From: an uncultured Pelagibacteraceae bacterium
GTDB lineage: Bacteria; Pseudomonadota; Alphaproteobacteria; Pelagibacterales; Pelagibacteraceae
Direction: 5' to 3'
Length of the DNA stretch: 64,000 bases
NCBI GenBank assembly: GCA_902543375.1
Contig: CACBYE010000002.1
Span: 109,110 to 173,109, forward strand
The notes beneath the pieces are model-generated. The model did no database searches and was not told where the DNA came from. It was given only the letters and a program-made list of their open reading frames with translations. The translations under genes were made by a program, and so were the position numbers. Positions 1-9,010 of this stretch are shown piece after piece. The number at the start of each line of letters is the position of its first letter. Position 1 is the first letter of the stretch.

Positions 1-824
1 TTTAGTAAATAGAGGCCAATTACATAAAAAATAGCTGTAATAATTGTAAGAGGTAAAGCCTTTTTTACAAAGATTTTAAATCCATTACCAAGGTCATGCC
101 TGTCTAATTCAGAAATTAATGAGATACTGTGTCTTATAGAATGTAAAAAGCAGAAATAAATTGTAAAAGCTACTAATGGAGAAAAATAATAATTAATTAT
201 TAAAATTGAAAAATAATCTAAAAATATTGTGAATTTCTTTAACTCAAAATTTTTTGTAAATAGAAGAATGTTTGCTAAAGTTGATAGAATAATACAATGT
301 AACAATATCCTTTTAGACTCTATCAAATCTAAAAAATTATAGAAATTTTCATTTTCGATTAAAAGCAACCTGAATATTGATATTGTGTCATCGAAATGGA
401 AGTATATCGGAGCAAAAATTATTATAGAACCTTTTAATAAAAATAAAAATTGGTTGTAATAAGTGTTTTCAATTATTAAAAATTGAGTGTCTTCTTTTCC
501 AAAATGATATGACGCTACCATTAAAAAAATAATTAAAGAAATATATGGTATGAATATCCATAAAATTATAATTATTAGAGCTATTAAAATGTAAGCTAAG
601 TAAAAGATATAAAAATTATTAATTTCTAAAATTTGAAAAAGTTTTCTTCCTTTTACGTTATCAAGTGATCCATGCGATATACCGATACTTAAAATTAATA
701 ATAAACAAATAAATGGTGAAATCGTCAAATTGTTAATCTTTAAAGTTATCAATGAAAAAATATTACAAAACAGAAAAAAAATAAAAGAATGATTAAAGTT
801 TATTTTTTTTGATCTGTTATTCAT
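1..824 (-). CDS. blh: Brp/Blh family beta-carotene 15,15'-dioxygenase (C-terminus cut by window edge)
   Basis: This membrane enzyme cleaves beta-carotene into two molecules of retinal, the chromophore of proteorhodopsin. I translated it by hand: about 274 codons are present and the C-terminus lies beyond base 1. The protein is very hydrophobic with several membrane segments. The four histidines expected to hold the catalytic iron are all visible: H51 in GISHGSLDN, H107 in SYHFGKED, and H228 and H232 in FLHSIRHS. The ATG at 824 has a GGAG Shine-Dalgarno about 6 nt upstream and lies 11 nt after the crtY stop, so it is the last visible gene of the crtI-crtB-crtY-blh unit. The His pattern and the crtY neighbour make the call firm. 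Confidence 0.9.
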   Translation of the reverse strand, partial: MNNRSKKINFNHSFIFFLFCNIFSLITLKINNLTISPFICLLLILSIGISHGSLDNVKGRKLFQILEINNFYIFYLAYILIALIIIILWIFIPYISLIIFLMVASYHFGKEDTQFLIIENTYYNQFLFLLKGSIIIFAPIYFHFDDTISIFRLLLIENENFYNFLDLIESKRILLHCIILSTLANILLFTKNFELKKFTIFLDYFSILIINYYFSPLVAFTIYFCFLHSIRHSISLISELDRHDLGNGFKIFVKKALPLTIITAIFYVIGLYLL

Positions 825-835
825 TTTAGACTCCA

Positions 836-1903
836 CTAATAAAACAATGCTTTAATAAAAGTAAATTTAGGCATTCTTAAAATAATAGATAAATCCTCTA
901 AAAAATTACTTTTATTAGACAAAAATTTTATAACAGTCTTTGGTGAAGCCTTAAACATTTTAAAGAATATATCGGACATTTTTTCTGGATGTTTTTCTAA
1001 AACTCTTAAAAATATTTCATCTAAAAATTGGTATTTGGTGCTTATTTTATATTTTTTGACATTAGAAATATTTTCAATATTTTCTCTTATATATTTACTA
1101 TGTTCTTGAATATTAAGAAAAGTATAACCTGTACTTAATCTAGTCATACCACCAGCAGTTCCAATATTTATTTTATTTTTTTCACTTTTATTTGTTGGAT
1201 AAAACAATGGTATTGCGCCTTCCTCTTTATAAATTATTTTGTAATCTTTTAAATTTAAATGATTTTTAATATAATTTTTTATTTGTTCATCATAATCTTT
1301 TTGAGAATTGTCATTAATTTTGGATAACCAAGTTGTTTCAACTAAAGCAGTATTTTTTGAGTAAGGTAAGGTATAAAAAAAATGAACACTTTCTCTTTGA
1401 TCACAATCGAAATCCATAAGGTTAAAAATTTCATCATCAAAAAAATTATTTTTAGCCTCAATTTCTACTCCACAAAAATGTTGCCAAAGATTCTGATAAT
1501 TTTTTTTAATGGATGGTACGCTATTAAAAATAAAAGAATTTTTTAAATTAATTTCGTTTATATCTTTAAAGAAGGAAATATTTTCATTTTCATTTAGTTT
1601 ATTGATAATTTTTTCATAGAATAAACCACTGTCAACACTTTGATATGGATAACTTTTACAATTTAAATAATTTGTTTTATCAGGAATATTAATTGAAAAA
1701 TTTTCCCAATTTTTTTTTACACAATCATCAAAGTTGTGAGGTGTTACTCTCCAAAAAGACCAAGTTTTGTCTCTTTTGTATTTATCTCTTGGTTCTATGA
1801 TTGCCAAAGTTTTATCTTTAAGCTTTTCATGAATTTCTAATTCATATGCTAAAGATAAACCAGCACAGCCCCCACCAATAATAACATAGTCAAATTCTTT
1901 CAT
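836..1903 (-). CDS. crtY: Lycopene beta-cyclase
   Basis: The enzyme closes both ends of lycopene to give beta-carotene, the substrate of the Blh enzyme encoded next. The 355-residue protein begins with an FAD/NAD-binding Rossmann motif (DYVIIGGGCAGLSLAYEL, residues 5-22). It also has the family-typical TRLSTGYTF stretch around residue 255. It is slightly shorter than many CrtY proteins (around 380 residues). The start overlaps the end of crtB by 14 nt, which suggests translational coupling. Between crtB and blh no other flavoprotein role is likely. Confidence 0.9.
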   Translation of the reverse strand: MKEFDYVIIGGGCAGLSLAYELEIHEKLKDKTLAIIEPRDKYKRDKTWSFWRVTPHNFDDCVKKNWENFSINIPDKTNYLNCKSYPYQSVDSGLFYEKIINKLNENENISFFKDINEINLKNSFIFNSVPSIKKNYQNLWQHFCGVEIEAKNNFFDDEIFNLMDFDCDQRESVHFFYTLPYSKNTALVETTWLSKINDNSQKDYDEQIKNYIKNHLNLKDYKIIYKEEGAIPLFYPTNKSEKNKINIGTAGGMTRLSTGYTFLNIQEHSKYIRENIENISNVKKYKISTKYQFLDEIFLRVLEKHPEKMSDIFFKMFKASPKTVIKFLSNKSNFLEDLSIILRMPKFTFIKALFY

Positions 1904-2741
1904 CTAAATTTATTTCTTCATTAATTAAAAAATGATCATGTTGAATCTGATCTTCTTTAGTACTTGTTAGAGATAACTTTATAAGATCAAAAATCGCAAA
2001 AATAGTTTCGATACTTTTTTCAATGTTGGATACGTAAATTTTTCCACAATTTTCATAATTCTCAAATGTTTTTTTATTGAGAATATTATAGCCTATTTTT
2101 CGGTAGATCCTCCTAGCGACTAAAATTGAAAATCTAAAACTTATTGGAATGTCTTTTATAGAATAAAAGGAATTCTTATAAAAGGTATCCGCAAGATCTA
2201 TAGTTGATGTAATTTCCTCGAAATTTTTATTTATATAAAATCTATTTATTTTTGAATCTTCAATAACATCTCTTGATATATTTGTAAGTTGCATTGCGAT
2301 CCCGAGATCAATAGCTGACTTGAGTGAGCTTTTTTTATTAACTTTTAAAATTTTTGCCATCATTAAACCAACAGTTCCAGCGACTCTATAAGAATAAATT
2401 AAAAGGTCTTTTTTTGAATTTAATATTACCTTATCTTTGATGTCTGAACTTATACCATCTAATAGATCCTCAATAATTTTTACTGAAATTTTAAACTCAT
2501 CAATAAGGTCCCACATATTTTTAACAATTGGATTATTAAAATTTTTTTGAATGAAATCATTTTTAAATTGTTTGAATTTAATTTCTTTAACCTCTAATTT
2601 TTCTTCATCATCTGCAATATTGTCAGCAACTCTACAAAAATCATACAATGCAGAACATTTCTTATATGTTTTTTTAGGTAAAAAAAAACCCGCCCAATCA
2701 AATGATTTTGCATAAACTGATAAGTAATTTTTATCAGTCAT
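1890..2741 (-). CDS. crtB: Phytoene synthase
   Basis: Condenses two geranylgeranyl diphosphates into phytoene, the first committed carotenoid step. The 283-residue squalene/phytoene synthase fold shows both Asp-rich motifs that bind Mg-diphosphate: DFCRVADNIADD near residue 29 and LTNISRDVIED near residue 152. Its ATG shares one base with the crtI stop (TAATG arrangement), and its tail overlaps crtY by 14 nt. The GGPP synthase gene crtE, needed upstream in the pathway, is not in the window; it may lie beyond the left edge or elsewhere. Confidence 0.92.
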   Translation of the reverse strand: MTDKNYLSVYAKSFDWAGFFLPKKTYKKCSALYDFCRVADNIADDEEKLEVKEIKFKQFKNDFIQKNFNNPIVKNMWDLIDEFKISVKIIEDLLDGISSDIKDKVILNSKKDLLIYSYRVAGTVGLMMAKILKVNKKSSLKSAIDLGIAMQLTNISRDVIEDSKINRFYINKNFEEITSTIDLADTFYKNSFYSIKDIPISFRFSILVARRIYRKIGYNILNKKTFENYENCGKIYVSNIEKSIETIFAIFDLIKLSLTSTKEDQIQHDHFLINEEINLDERI

Positions 2742-4201
2742 TATAAAATCTTTTCTAATACCTTTGCTGATGAAAGTACTCCAGGTACACCTGCTCCAGG
2801 ATGGGTTCCTGCACCAACAAAATAAAGTCCTTTATATATCTCAGACTTATTGTGGAATCTAAAATATGCAGATTGAGAAAATTTTGGTTGGATTGAAAAA
2901 CCTGAACCATATTTTGTATTTAAATCTCTTTCAAAATAATCAGGGGTTAAATAAAAATCCTCTACGATATTATCTTTAAGATCTGGCATTAAATCATTTT
3001 GCATTTTATTAATAATTAAATTTTTCATTTTTTCTCCTTCAACAGACCAGTCAATTTTTGATTGATTATTTGGTACTGGAACCAAAACATAAAAGCAATC
3101 GTTACCTTCGGGAGCCATAGTTTTATCAGTTGCAGATGGTCTGTGAAGATAGTAACTAATATCGTCGTTTAATTTTTTGTTATTGAAAATATCATCTAGA
3201 TGCTCTTTATATTTATTTCCAAACTTAATAGTATGGTGCTCAACATTATCGTATTTTTTTTTGGTACCAAAGTAATAAACAAATAATCCCATTGAATACT
3301 CCATTCGGTTTTTTTTCCAATTAAAAAGAAATGAATTACTTGTATTCCCATTTAACATTTTCTCATAAACAGCAGGAGGATCAGCATTACAAATTACATT
3401 GTTAGACTGTATTATTGTTTGATCATCTAATTGGATGCCAGTAATTTTTTTTTTATCTGAAATAATTTTGGTAACTTCGTGACCTTTGATTATTTTAATC
3501 CCGACTTCATCCATTAATTTTTCAAAACCCTTGATTATATTTCCCGTTCCACCCATTGAATAATGAATACCCCATTTTTTTTCTAGGTATAAGATTAATC
3601 CATAAATTGAAGTAGTAGTAAAAGGATTCCCCCCAACTAATAATGGGTGCATACTAAGCATTCTCCTTAATTTTTCGTTTTCTATATACGAGGAGACTAA
3701 AGAGTAAACAGATTTATAACTTTTTAGTCTTAGTAAAGCTGGCAATTGCTGCATCATTACAAATGGTTTATCAAAGGGTACATCAGCAAGCTCTGTGAAA
3801 CCTTTATCAAAAATTTTTTTTGTAAAATTGACTAATTTTTCATAACCTTCAACATCCTTTTTATTTATCTCCTCTATTTGTTTTTTCATTTCTAGCTCGT
3901 CCCCAGAGTAATTAAATTTTGATTTATCTTCGAAAATGAATTGATACCAAATTTTTAGTGGAGTGAGTTTTATATAATCTTCTGGTTTTTTTTGAAATAA
4001 TTCAAATAATTCATTTATCAAATATGGAGCAGTTATTACTGTTGGTCCACCATCATAAATGAAGCCATTTTTTTGAAACACTCTAGCTCTTCCTCCAAGA
4101 TCTTCATGCTTTTCGATTAAAGTAACTTTATGCCCTTTAGCTTTAAGGCGTAAAGCTGCAGCTATTCCTCCAAACCCTGAACCTATGACAACGGAATTCA
4201 T
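2741..4201 (-). CDS. crtI: Phytoene desaturase
   Basis: FAD-dependent desaturase converting phytoene to lycopene in bacterial carotenoid pathways. The 486-residue protein starts with the dinucleotide-binding motif GSGFGGIAAALRLKAKGH and LIEKHEDLGGRA. It ends with the bacterial CrtI signature region (GLYFVGAGTHPGAGVPGVL, about residues 459-477). It is first of the four carotenoid genes. Only 40 nt separate its ATG from the atpF stop, with no hairpin or strong promoter that I can see there, so read-through from the ATP synthase genes is plausible. Confidence 0.93.
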   Translation of the reverse strand: MNSVVIGSGFGGIAAALRLKAKGHKVTLIEKHEDLGGRARVFQKNGFIYDGGPTVITAPYLINELFELFQKKPEDYIKLTPLKIWYQFIFEDKSKFNYSGDELEMKKQIEEINKKDVEGYEKLVNFTKKIFDKGFTELADVPFDKPFVMMQQLPALLRLKSYKSVYSLVSSYIENEKLRRMLSMHPLLVGGNPFTTTSIYGLILYLEKKWGIHYSMGGTGNIIKGFEKLMDEVGIKIIKGHEVTKIISDKKKITGIQLDDQTIIQSNNVICNADPPAVYEKMLNGNTSNSFLFNWKKNRMEYSMGLFVYYFGTKKKYDNVEHHTIKFGNKYKEHLDDIFNNKKLNDDISYYLHRPSATDKTMAPEGNDCFYVLVPVPNNQSKIDWSVEGEKMKNLIINKMQNDLMPDLKDNIVEDFYLTPDYFERDLNTKYGSGFSIQPKFSQSAYFRFHNKSEIYKGLYFVGAGTHPGAGVPGVLSSAKVLEKIL

Positions 4202-4241
4202 TTTTATAATTTATAGTCTTTTTTGTAAAATTGTAAGGGTA

Positions 4242-4739
4242 TTATGAGTTAATTTTTTTTAACTCTTCTTTTGTTTCATCTAAATTTTTTTGAAACAAGT
4301 TATCAAGCTTGGATTTGTCAACTGAAGTGATTATTATTTTTTTTACAGATTCTACCGCAATATTTATTGAAGCGGTTTTTATCTCCTGAATTGCGGTGTC
4401 CTTCATTTGACTTATTTTACTTTCTACTGCATTTTTTTTTATTTCTGATGACTTATGAAATTTGTTATTTAGCTCTATTACGAGATTATCACTTTCCTTT
4501 TTTGCTTGTTCTAAAATTTCATTGCTTGCAGATTGAGCGGTATCCAGTTTTTTTTGTGCATTATCTAAAAGGGTTTTTGCCTCAGTCCTAAGTTTTTCAC
4601 TCTCATCAATTTCGTTTTTAATATCTAAGATCAATTTATTAAGTATATCATTTATTTTTTGAGGTACTTTTAGGTAGACTAGGCCACCAAAAAAAAGAAC
4701 AAAAGAAACAGCTACCCAAAATGTTGAATCAATTACCAT
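4242..4739 (-). CDS. atpF: F0 ATP synthase subunit b
   Basis: Subunit b forms one strand of the peripheral stalk that holds F1 still against the rotating c-ring. An N-terminal membrane helix (STFWVAVSFVLFFGGLVYL) is followed by a long charged coiled coil rich in Lys, Glu and Ala, ending in KKINS. I start it at the ATG at 4739, giving 165 residues and an 11 nt overlap with the b' gene. The frame stays open to 4778, but the extra 13 residues do not look like part of the family. A purine-rich GGGGAT precedes the chosen start. F1 genes are not in the window. Confidence 0.88.
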   Translation of the reverse strand: MVIDSTFWVAVSFVLFFGGLVYLKVPQKINDILNKLILDIKNEIDESEKLRTEAKTLLDNAQKKLDTAQSASNEILEQAKKESDNLVIELNNKFHKSSEIKKNAVESKISQMKDTAIQEIKTASINIAVESVKKIIITSVDKSKLDNLFQKNLDETKEELKKINS

Positions 4740-5319
4740 AATATTTATCCCCATTTCTTTTTGATAAATCATCAACAATTGCTGAAATGCTACTACTATT
4801 TACTTCAGCACCAATTAATTCTTTAACTAACGCAGAAGTACTCTCGATTGCAATCTTATTAATTTTTTCAGGAGCACTTTTTTTTAATAATTTAATTTCC
4901 TGATCTACTTTTTTAATTTCCTCATCAATTTGTTTGTCTAAAGCTTCTCTTTTAAGATTAATTTCTTTAAGAGCTTTTTCTCTAGCCTCTTGATAGATAT
5001 TTCTTGCTCTCAATTTACTTTTTGTGATTATATCGTCGAACTCTTTCAACTTAGCTTCACTGTTTTCTCTTTGTTTCTCTGCTGCCTCAATATTATCTTG
5101 TATCTGAGATTTTCTTAACTCTAAGTTTAAACTAATTTTTGGTAAAATAAGCTTTGATAAAACAATATAAAGAACACCAAAAGTAATTGTTAACCAAAAT
5201 ATTTGTGAAATCCAAAATTCTGGATTTAATTGAGGCATACCTCCACTTTCAGCTCCAAAAACCTCTTTGAAAAACAAGAGATTGAAAAATATTGACTGAA
5301 AAAATATTTTTTTAATCAT
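4729..5319 (-). CDS. atpF': F0 ATP synthase subunit b'
   Basis: Second, divergent b-type subunit, as found in alphaproteobacteria and photosynthetic bacteria, pairing with subunit b in the peripheral stalk. The protein begins with a hydrophobic leader, then MPQLNPEFWISQIFWLTITF, a membrane helix typical of b', followed by about 130 residues of charged coiled coil. I prefer the ATG at 5319, 4 nt after the atpE stop; an in-frame TTG at 5334 would add five residues and overlap atpE. Gene order E-F'-F supports the call. Confidence 0.87.
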   Translation of the reverse strand: MIKKIFFQSIFFNLLFFKEVFGAESGGMPQLNPEFWISQIFWLTITFGVLYIVLSKLILPKISLNLELRKSQIQDNIEAAEKQRENSEAKLKEFDDIITKSKLRARNIYQEAREKALKEINLKREALDKQIDEEIKKVDQEIKLLKKSAPEKINKIAIESTSALVKELIGAEVNSSSISAIVDDLSKRNGDKYYGN

Positions 5320-5323
5320 TAAC

Positions 5324-5551
5324 TTAAAATGCAAAAAGAATGATTAACGCAACAACCAATCCAAATAATCCTGTTGCCTCTGCTAATGCAAATCCTAAAA
5401 GTAAGTTAGGAAACTGTTTTTGAGCCGCAGATGGATTTCTCATTGCACCTGACAAATAATTTCCAAAGATTATTCCGATACCAACTCCAGCACCAGCAAG
5501 GGCTATTGCTGCTAGGCCTGCTCCAATCATTTTTGCTGCTTCTAATTCCAT
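5324..5551 (-). CDS. atpE: F0 ATP synthase subunit c
   Basis: Proteolipid that forms the proton-driven rotor ring. The 75 residues make two membrane helices joined by the polar loop RNP (38-40). The proton-carrying carboxylate is E58 in FALAEATGLFG. The glycine-rich first helix (GAGVGIGIIFG) allows tight ring packing. The residues around E58 (E-A-T) do not show the Na+-type pattern, so a proton ring is expected. It lies between atpB and the b' gene in normal F0 order. Confidence 0.96.
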   Translation of the reverse strand: MELEAAKMIGAGLAAIALAGAGVGIGIIFGNYLSGAMRNPSAAQKQFPNLLLGFALAEATGLFGLVVALIILFAF

Positions 5552-5569
5552 TATATCCTCCTATGTTAT

Positions 5570-6304
5570 TTAATGGTGTAAGTTTAATGCATCATTTAAA
5601 TAGATGCAGGTTAAGATTGCAAAAACATATGCTTGAAGAAAAGCAACCAATATCTCCAAACCTGTTAATGCAACCGAAAAACTCAGTGGAAGCCATCCAC
5701 CGATTAATCCAAGACTTATAACAAAGCCTCCGAATACTTTCATCATAGTGTGACCAGCCATCATGTTGGCAAAAAGTCTGACAGATAGACTAATAGGTCT
5801 ACTTAAATACGAGATAATCTCAATAATTACAATTAAGGGCAACAGTACAACAGGAACTCCACTTGGTACAAATAATTTTAGATATCCAAATCCATGCTTT
5901 ATAAAACCAATTATTGTTACTCCTATAAAAATAAAAGACGCTAGCATGAATGTCACAATAATGTGACTTGTAACTGTAAAAGTGTAAGGAATCATTCCAA
6001 ACATATTGCAGAAAAGCACAAACATAAATAATGAAAATATGAATGAAAAATAAGGTTTAGCTTTAGAACCTGCAGTGTCGCTAATCATTTTTGAGACAAA
6101 AGTATAACTTAGTTCAGCTAATAACTGAATTTTGTTAGGTAATAGGGAATTTTTTTTTGATCCAAGATTAAATATAATTAAAATAGCTAATGAACTTACT
6201 ATCATAAACAAACTGGCGTTTGTAAATGAGATATCAAAAGCACCAACTTTAATTTCAGGACCAATTCTATAGACCTCGAATTGTGTCATTGGATTTGTTG
6301 CCAT
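5570..6304 (-). CDS. atpB: F0 ATP synthase subunit a
   Basis: Membrane subunit that provides the proton half-channels facing the c-ring. The 244-residue protein is hydrophobic with about five or six helices. The essential arginine is in SLSVRLFANMMAGH, around residue 175. The C-terminal helix (FLQAYVFAILTCIYLNDAL) is typical. It lies between atpI and atpE with 14-18 nt gaps, as in other F0 operons. Confidence 0.96.
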   Translation of the reverse strand: MATNPMTQFEVYRIGPEIKVGAFDISFTNASLFMIVSSLAILIIFNLGSKKNSLLPNKIQLLAELSYTFVSKMISDTAGSKAKPYFSFIFSLFMFVLFCNMFGMIPYTFTVTSHIIVTFMLASFIFIGVTIIGFIKHGFGYLKLFVPSGVPVVLLPLIVIIEIISYLSRPISLSVRLFANMMAGHTMMKVFGGFVISLGLIGGWLPLSFSVALTGLEILVAFLQAYVFAILTCIYLNDALNLHH

Positions 6305-6318
6305 ATATTTTATTCTAT

Positions 6319-6591
6319 TTATTTTTGCATTCTTTTCGCAGATTTAATTACATTCATAATTCCAGCGGTTACACCTACAAAAAAAAATATTAAAATTAAC
6401 CATGGTTTAGTACCAAAGGTAGTGTCTAAAATAAACCCAATAATTGTCCCTACAGCTACAGCAGCAACTAGCTCAGTGCTTAGTTTAAAAGCATTACCAA
6501 TAGGAGAGGGATTAGGGTTTTTTTTGCTTTCTTTATCAAAAGCCTTTTTTTTTGCAATCTCTAAGCGAGTTTTAAATGGATCTTTAGACAT
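6319..6591 (-). CDS. atpI: AtpZ/AtpI family F0F1 ATPase assembly protein
   Basis: Small membrane protein of the AtpI/AtpZ group, thought to help ion uptake or c-ring assembly. The 90 residues have a basic N-terminus (MSKDPFKTRLEIAKKKAF) followed by two membrane helices around residues 38-58 and 64-83. It sits just before atpB, the usual position for the family. The family is weakly conserved, so the call leans on size, topology and position. Confidence 0.82.
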   Translation of the reverse strand: MSKDPFKTRLEIAKKKAFDKESKKNPNPSPIGNAFKLSTELVAAVAVGTIIGFILDTTFGTKPWLILIFFFVGVTAGIMNVIKSAKRMQK

Positions 6592-6606
6592 TAGAAATCA
6601 GTTAAA

Positions 6607-9003
6607 TTATGCGACCATACTTTCTGCTTTTTGTAGATCTACTGCTACAAGTTGGCTAATACCTTTCTCAGGCATCGTTACTCCATATAATCTGTCCATT
6701 TTAGACATGGTTAAAGCATGATGAGTCACTATTATAAATTTAGTATTGGTAATTTTCGTAAGTTCTTCAAGTAAACTGCAAAATCTTGTGACGTTTGCAT
6801 CGTCTAGGGGCGCGTCTACTTCATCTAGTACACAAATTGGAGATGGATTTGTTAAGAAAACAGCAAAGATTAATGAAAGCGCAGTAAGCGCTTGTTCTCC
6901 ACCTGATAACAAAGTTATTGATTGGAGACGTTTACCGGGAGGACTTACTAGCATTTCTAATCCTGCTTCTAGTGGATCATCAGCGTCTACTAATTCAAGT
7001 TTGGCATTTCCACCATTAAATAGTTTTGTGTAGACTTCATTAAATTTTCTATCAACTTTATCAAAAGCCTCAATTAATCTTTCTCTACCTTTTTGATTAA
7101 GCTCGTTGATACTTTCTTTTAATTTTACTATTGCTGTCACTAAATCGATACGATCAGCCTCCATTTTCTTGATTTCTGTTTCATACTTATTTGTCTCCTC
7201 ATCTGCTTTTAAATTTACTGAACCAAGTTTCTCTCGTTCTTGTTTTTTCTTGTCTAGCAAGTCCTCTTGATTTACTGCATCAGGCAATTCTTCAATTCCA
7301 AAAAGATTTGAGTTTTCTAAAATATTTCCTTCAGATAAATTTAATTCAGAATTTATTCTATCAATTAAATCATTTTTCCTTTTTTTTAATCCCTCGACTG
7401 TTGCACTTGAGCTTGCTTTTCTTTCTCTAATTTGAATTGATTGTTCTTGAATCTCATTCAATTGTGATCTTAAATTTTCAATTTTTTCATCTGTTGAATT
7501 AATAATTTCCTCATTTTCGCTCTTTTCTTTTTCAGAAATCCTTAAACCCTCAGTTATTTGACCTTTTTTTTCAGCTTGTAATTTTGGTTGATTATCTAGC
7601 TTACCTAGTTGGCTATTTAATTTGCTTTTTCTTTCAGTCAGCTGTGTAACCATTTTTTCAGAATTTAATAATAGGCTTTTCCAACTCTCAATCTCTGTAT
7701 CAATTACTTTAATTCTTTCATTCCTCTTTATAGATTCTTTTTTAATATTTTCATTTTTACTATAACTTCCAGCATATGCTTCAATTAATAGTTTGCAATT
7801 ATCAAGTGTTGAAATAGCTTCTTGACTTTTCTGAGAATTAATAAACTCCTTTACTTTTTCAATTTCTATTTGTAATTTTTCTCTAGAGGTATTCAGATCA
7901 TTATCAGACTGTTTTTCGGTATCATAATATTTAGAGTCAATTTCAATTAATTCATTTTTTTCTTCCTTTAATCTTTTTTCATTTGAATTTGCATCAATTA
8001 CTATTCCTTTTTCTCTACTAATATCCTCTTCAAATGTTTGAAGCGTTTTTTTTATATTTTCAATTTCATCTTGTATTCTTGTATTTTCTTCATCTAGACT
8101 TTTTAGCTCAAGATTAAGTCTCTGTATTTTGGATAAATTTTCAATATTCCTTTCTCTTAATGGTGTAACTTTTTCAGTCTCAGATTTTATTAAATTTTCA
8201 AGATCTGCGATCTTATTATTAAAATCTGTAACCTCAGTCTCCGCTTCAACATTAATTTCATTTTCTATTCTTATTTCTTTATCAATTTCCAATAATTTTA
8301 AATAATATAAGCCTGCTTCTATCTTTTTTATATCTTCAGACATATTTTTATATTTAGCTGCCTCTTCAGCTTGTTTTTGAAGATTAAAGAGCTGTCTCTC
8401 TTGCTGGCGTCTTAATTCATCTGCTCTTTTGAGATTATTTTCTGCAGCACTAAGTCGTAATTCAGCCTCATGTCTTCTTACATGTAAGCCTGAAATTCCA
8501 GCAGCTTCTTCTAAGATAGCTCTTCGATCAATTGGTTTAGCTGTAACAATTGTACCTATACGCCCTTGGCTTATCATCGATGGAGAATGTGCTCCAGTTG
8601 ATAGATCTGCAAAAAACATTTGAGCATCACGCGCTCTAACCTCTTTATCATTTATATAAAATTTTGAGCCTTTATCTTTTTCTATTTTTCTTTTTACGTT
8701 AACCTCGTCCAACTCTCTATATTGAATAGGTCCCTCATTTTTTTCATTGTTTACAGTCACTGACACTTCAGCAATATTCTTAGATGCTTTGTTTGATGTT
8801 CCAGAAAATATTACATCTTCCATTCCTGATCCTCGCATACTTTTTGCTGAAGTTTCTCCCATAACCCATCTTAATGACTCCACAATGTTTGATTTTCCAC
8901 ATCCATTAGGACCAACTATACCCGTCAAACCATTTTCAATTAAGAAATTAGTTTTATCTGCAAAAGACTTAAATCCATTCAATTGGATTTTTTTAAACTC
9001 CAT
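6607..9003 (-). CDS. smc: Chromosome segregation ATPase Smc, unusually short
   Basis: Smc organises and segregates the chromosome together with ScpA and ScpB (not in this window). Both halves of the ATPase head are intact: Walker A GPNGCGKSN near residue 32, signature LLSGGEQALTALSLIF and Walker B ICVLDEVDAPLD near the C-terminus. Between them lies almost uninterrupted coiled coil. At 798 residues it is about 350 shorter than typical bacterial Smc, and I cannot find the glycine-rich globular hinge expected mid-protein; the only break is a short stretch near KLLIEAYAGSYSKNEN (about residue 410). It could alternatively be viewed as an SMC-like ATPase. It lies 15 nt upstream of atpI. Confidence 0.88.
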   Translation of the reverse strand: MEFKKIQLNGFKSFADKTNFLIENGLTGIVGPNGCGKSNIVESLRWVMGETSAKSMRGSGMEDVIFSGTSNKASKNIAEVSVTVNNEKNEGPIQYRELDEVNVKRKIEKDKGSKFYINDKEVRARDAQMFFADLSTGAHSPSMISQGRIGTIVTAKPIDRRAILEEAAGISGLHVRRHEAELRLSAAENNLKRADELRRQQERQLFNLQKQAEEAAKYKNMSEDIKKIEAGLYYLKLLEIDKEIRIENEINVEAETEVTDFNNKIADLENLIKSETEKVTPLRERNIENLSKIQRLNLELKSLDEENTRIQDEIENIKKTLQTFEEDISREKGIVIDANSNEKRLKEEKNELIEIDSKYYDTEKQSDNDLNTSREKLQIEIEKVKEFINSQKSQEAISTLDNCKLLIEAYAGSYSKNENIKKESIKRNERIKVIDTEIESWKSLLLNSEKMVTQLTERKSKLNSQLGKLDNQPKLQAEKKGQITEGLRISEKEKSENEEIINSTDEKIENLRSQLNEIQEQSIQIRERKASSSATVEGLKKRKNDLIDRINSELNLSEGNILENSNLFGIEELPDAVNQEDLLDKKKQEREKLGSVNLKADEETNKYETEIKKMEADRIDLVTAIVKLKESINELNQKGRERLIEAFDKVDRKFNEVYTKLFNGGNAKLELVDADDPLEAGLEMLVSPPGKRLQSITLLSGGEQALTALSLIFAVFLTNPSPICVLDEVDAPLDDANVTRFCSLLEELTKITNTKFIIVTHHALTMSKMDRLYGVTMPEKGISQLVAVDLQKAESMVA

Positions 9004-9010
9004 AAGGAGT

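Noticed and set aside
4367..4591. Open frame on the plus strand opposite atpF
   Set aside because: It mirrors the atpF coding sequence, has no recognisable domain and no promoter or ribosome site; it is a shadow frame.
4739..4778. Upstream start for atpF adding 13 residues
   Set aside because: The extension overlaps atpF' by about 50 nt and does not resemble subunit b N-termini; the ATG at 4739 fits the family.
5324..5551. Sodium-type ATP synthase c-ring
   Set aside because: The residues around E58 (AEAT) lack the Na+-binding pattern, and the protein matches proton-type alphaproteobacterial c subunits.
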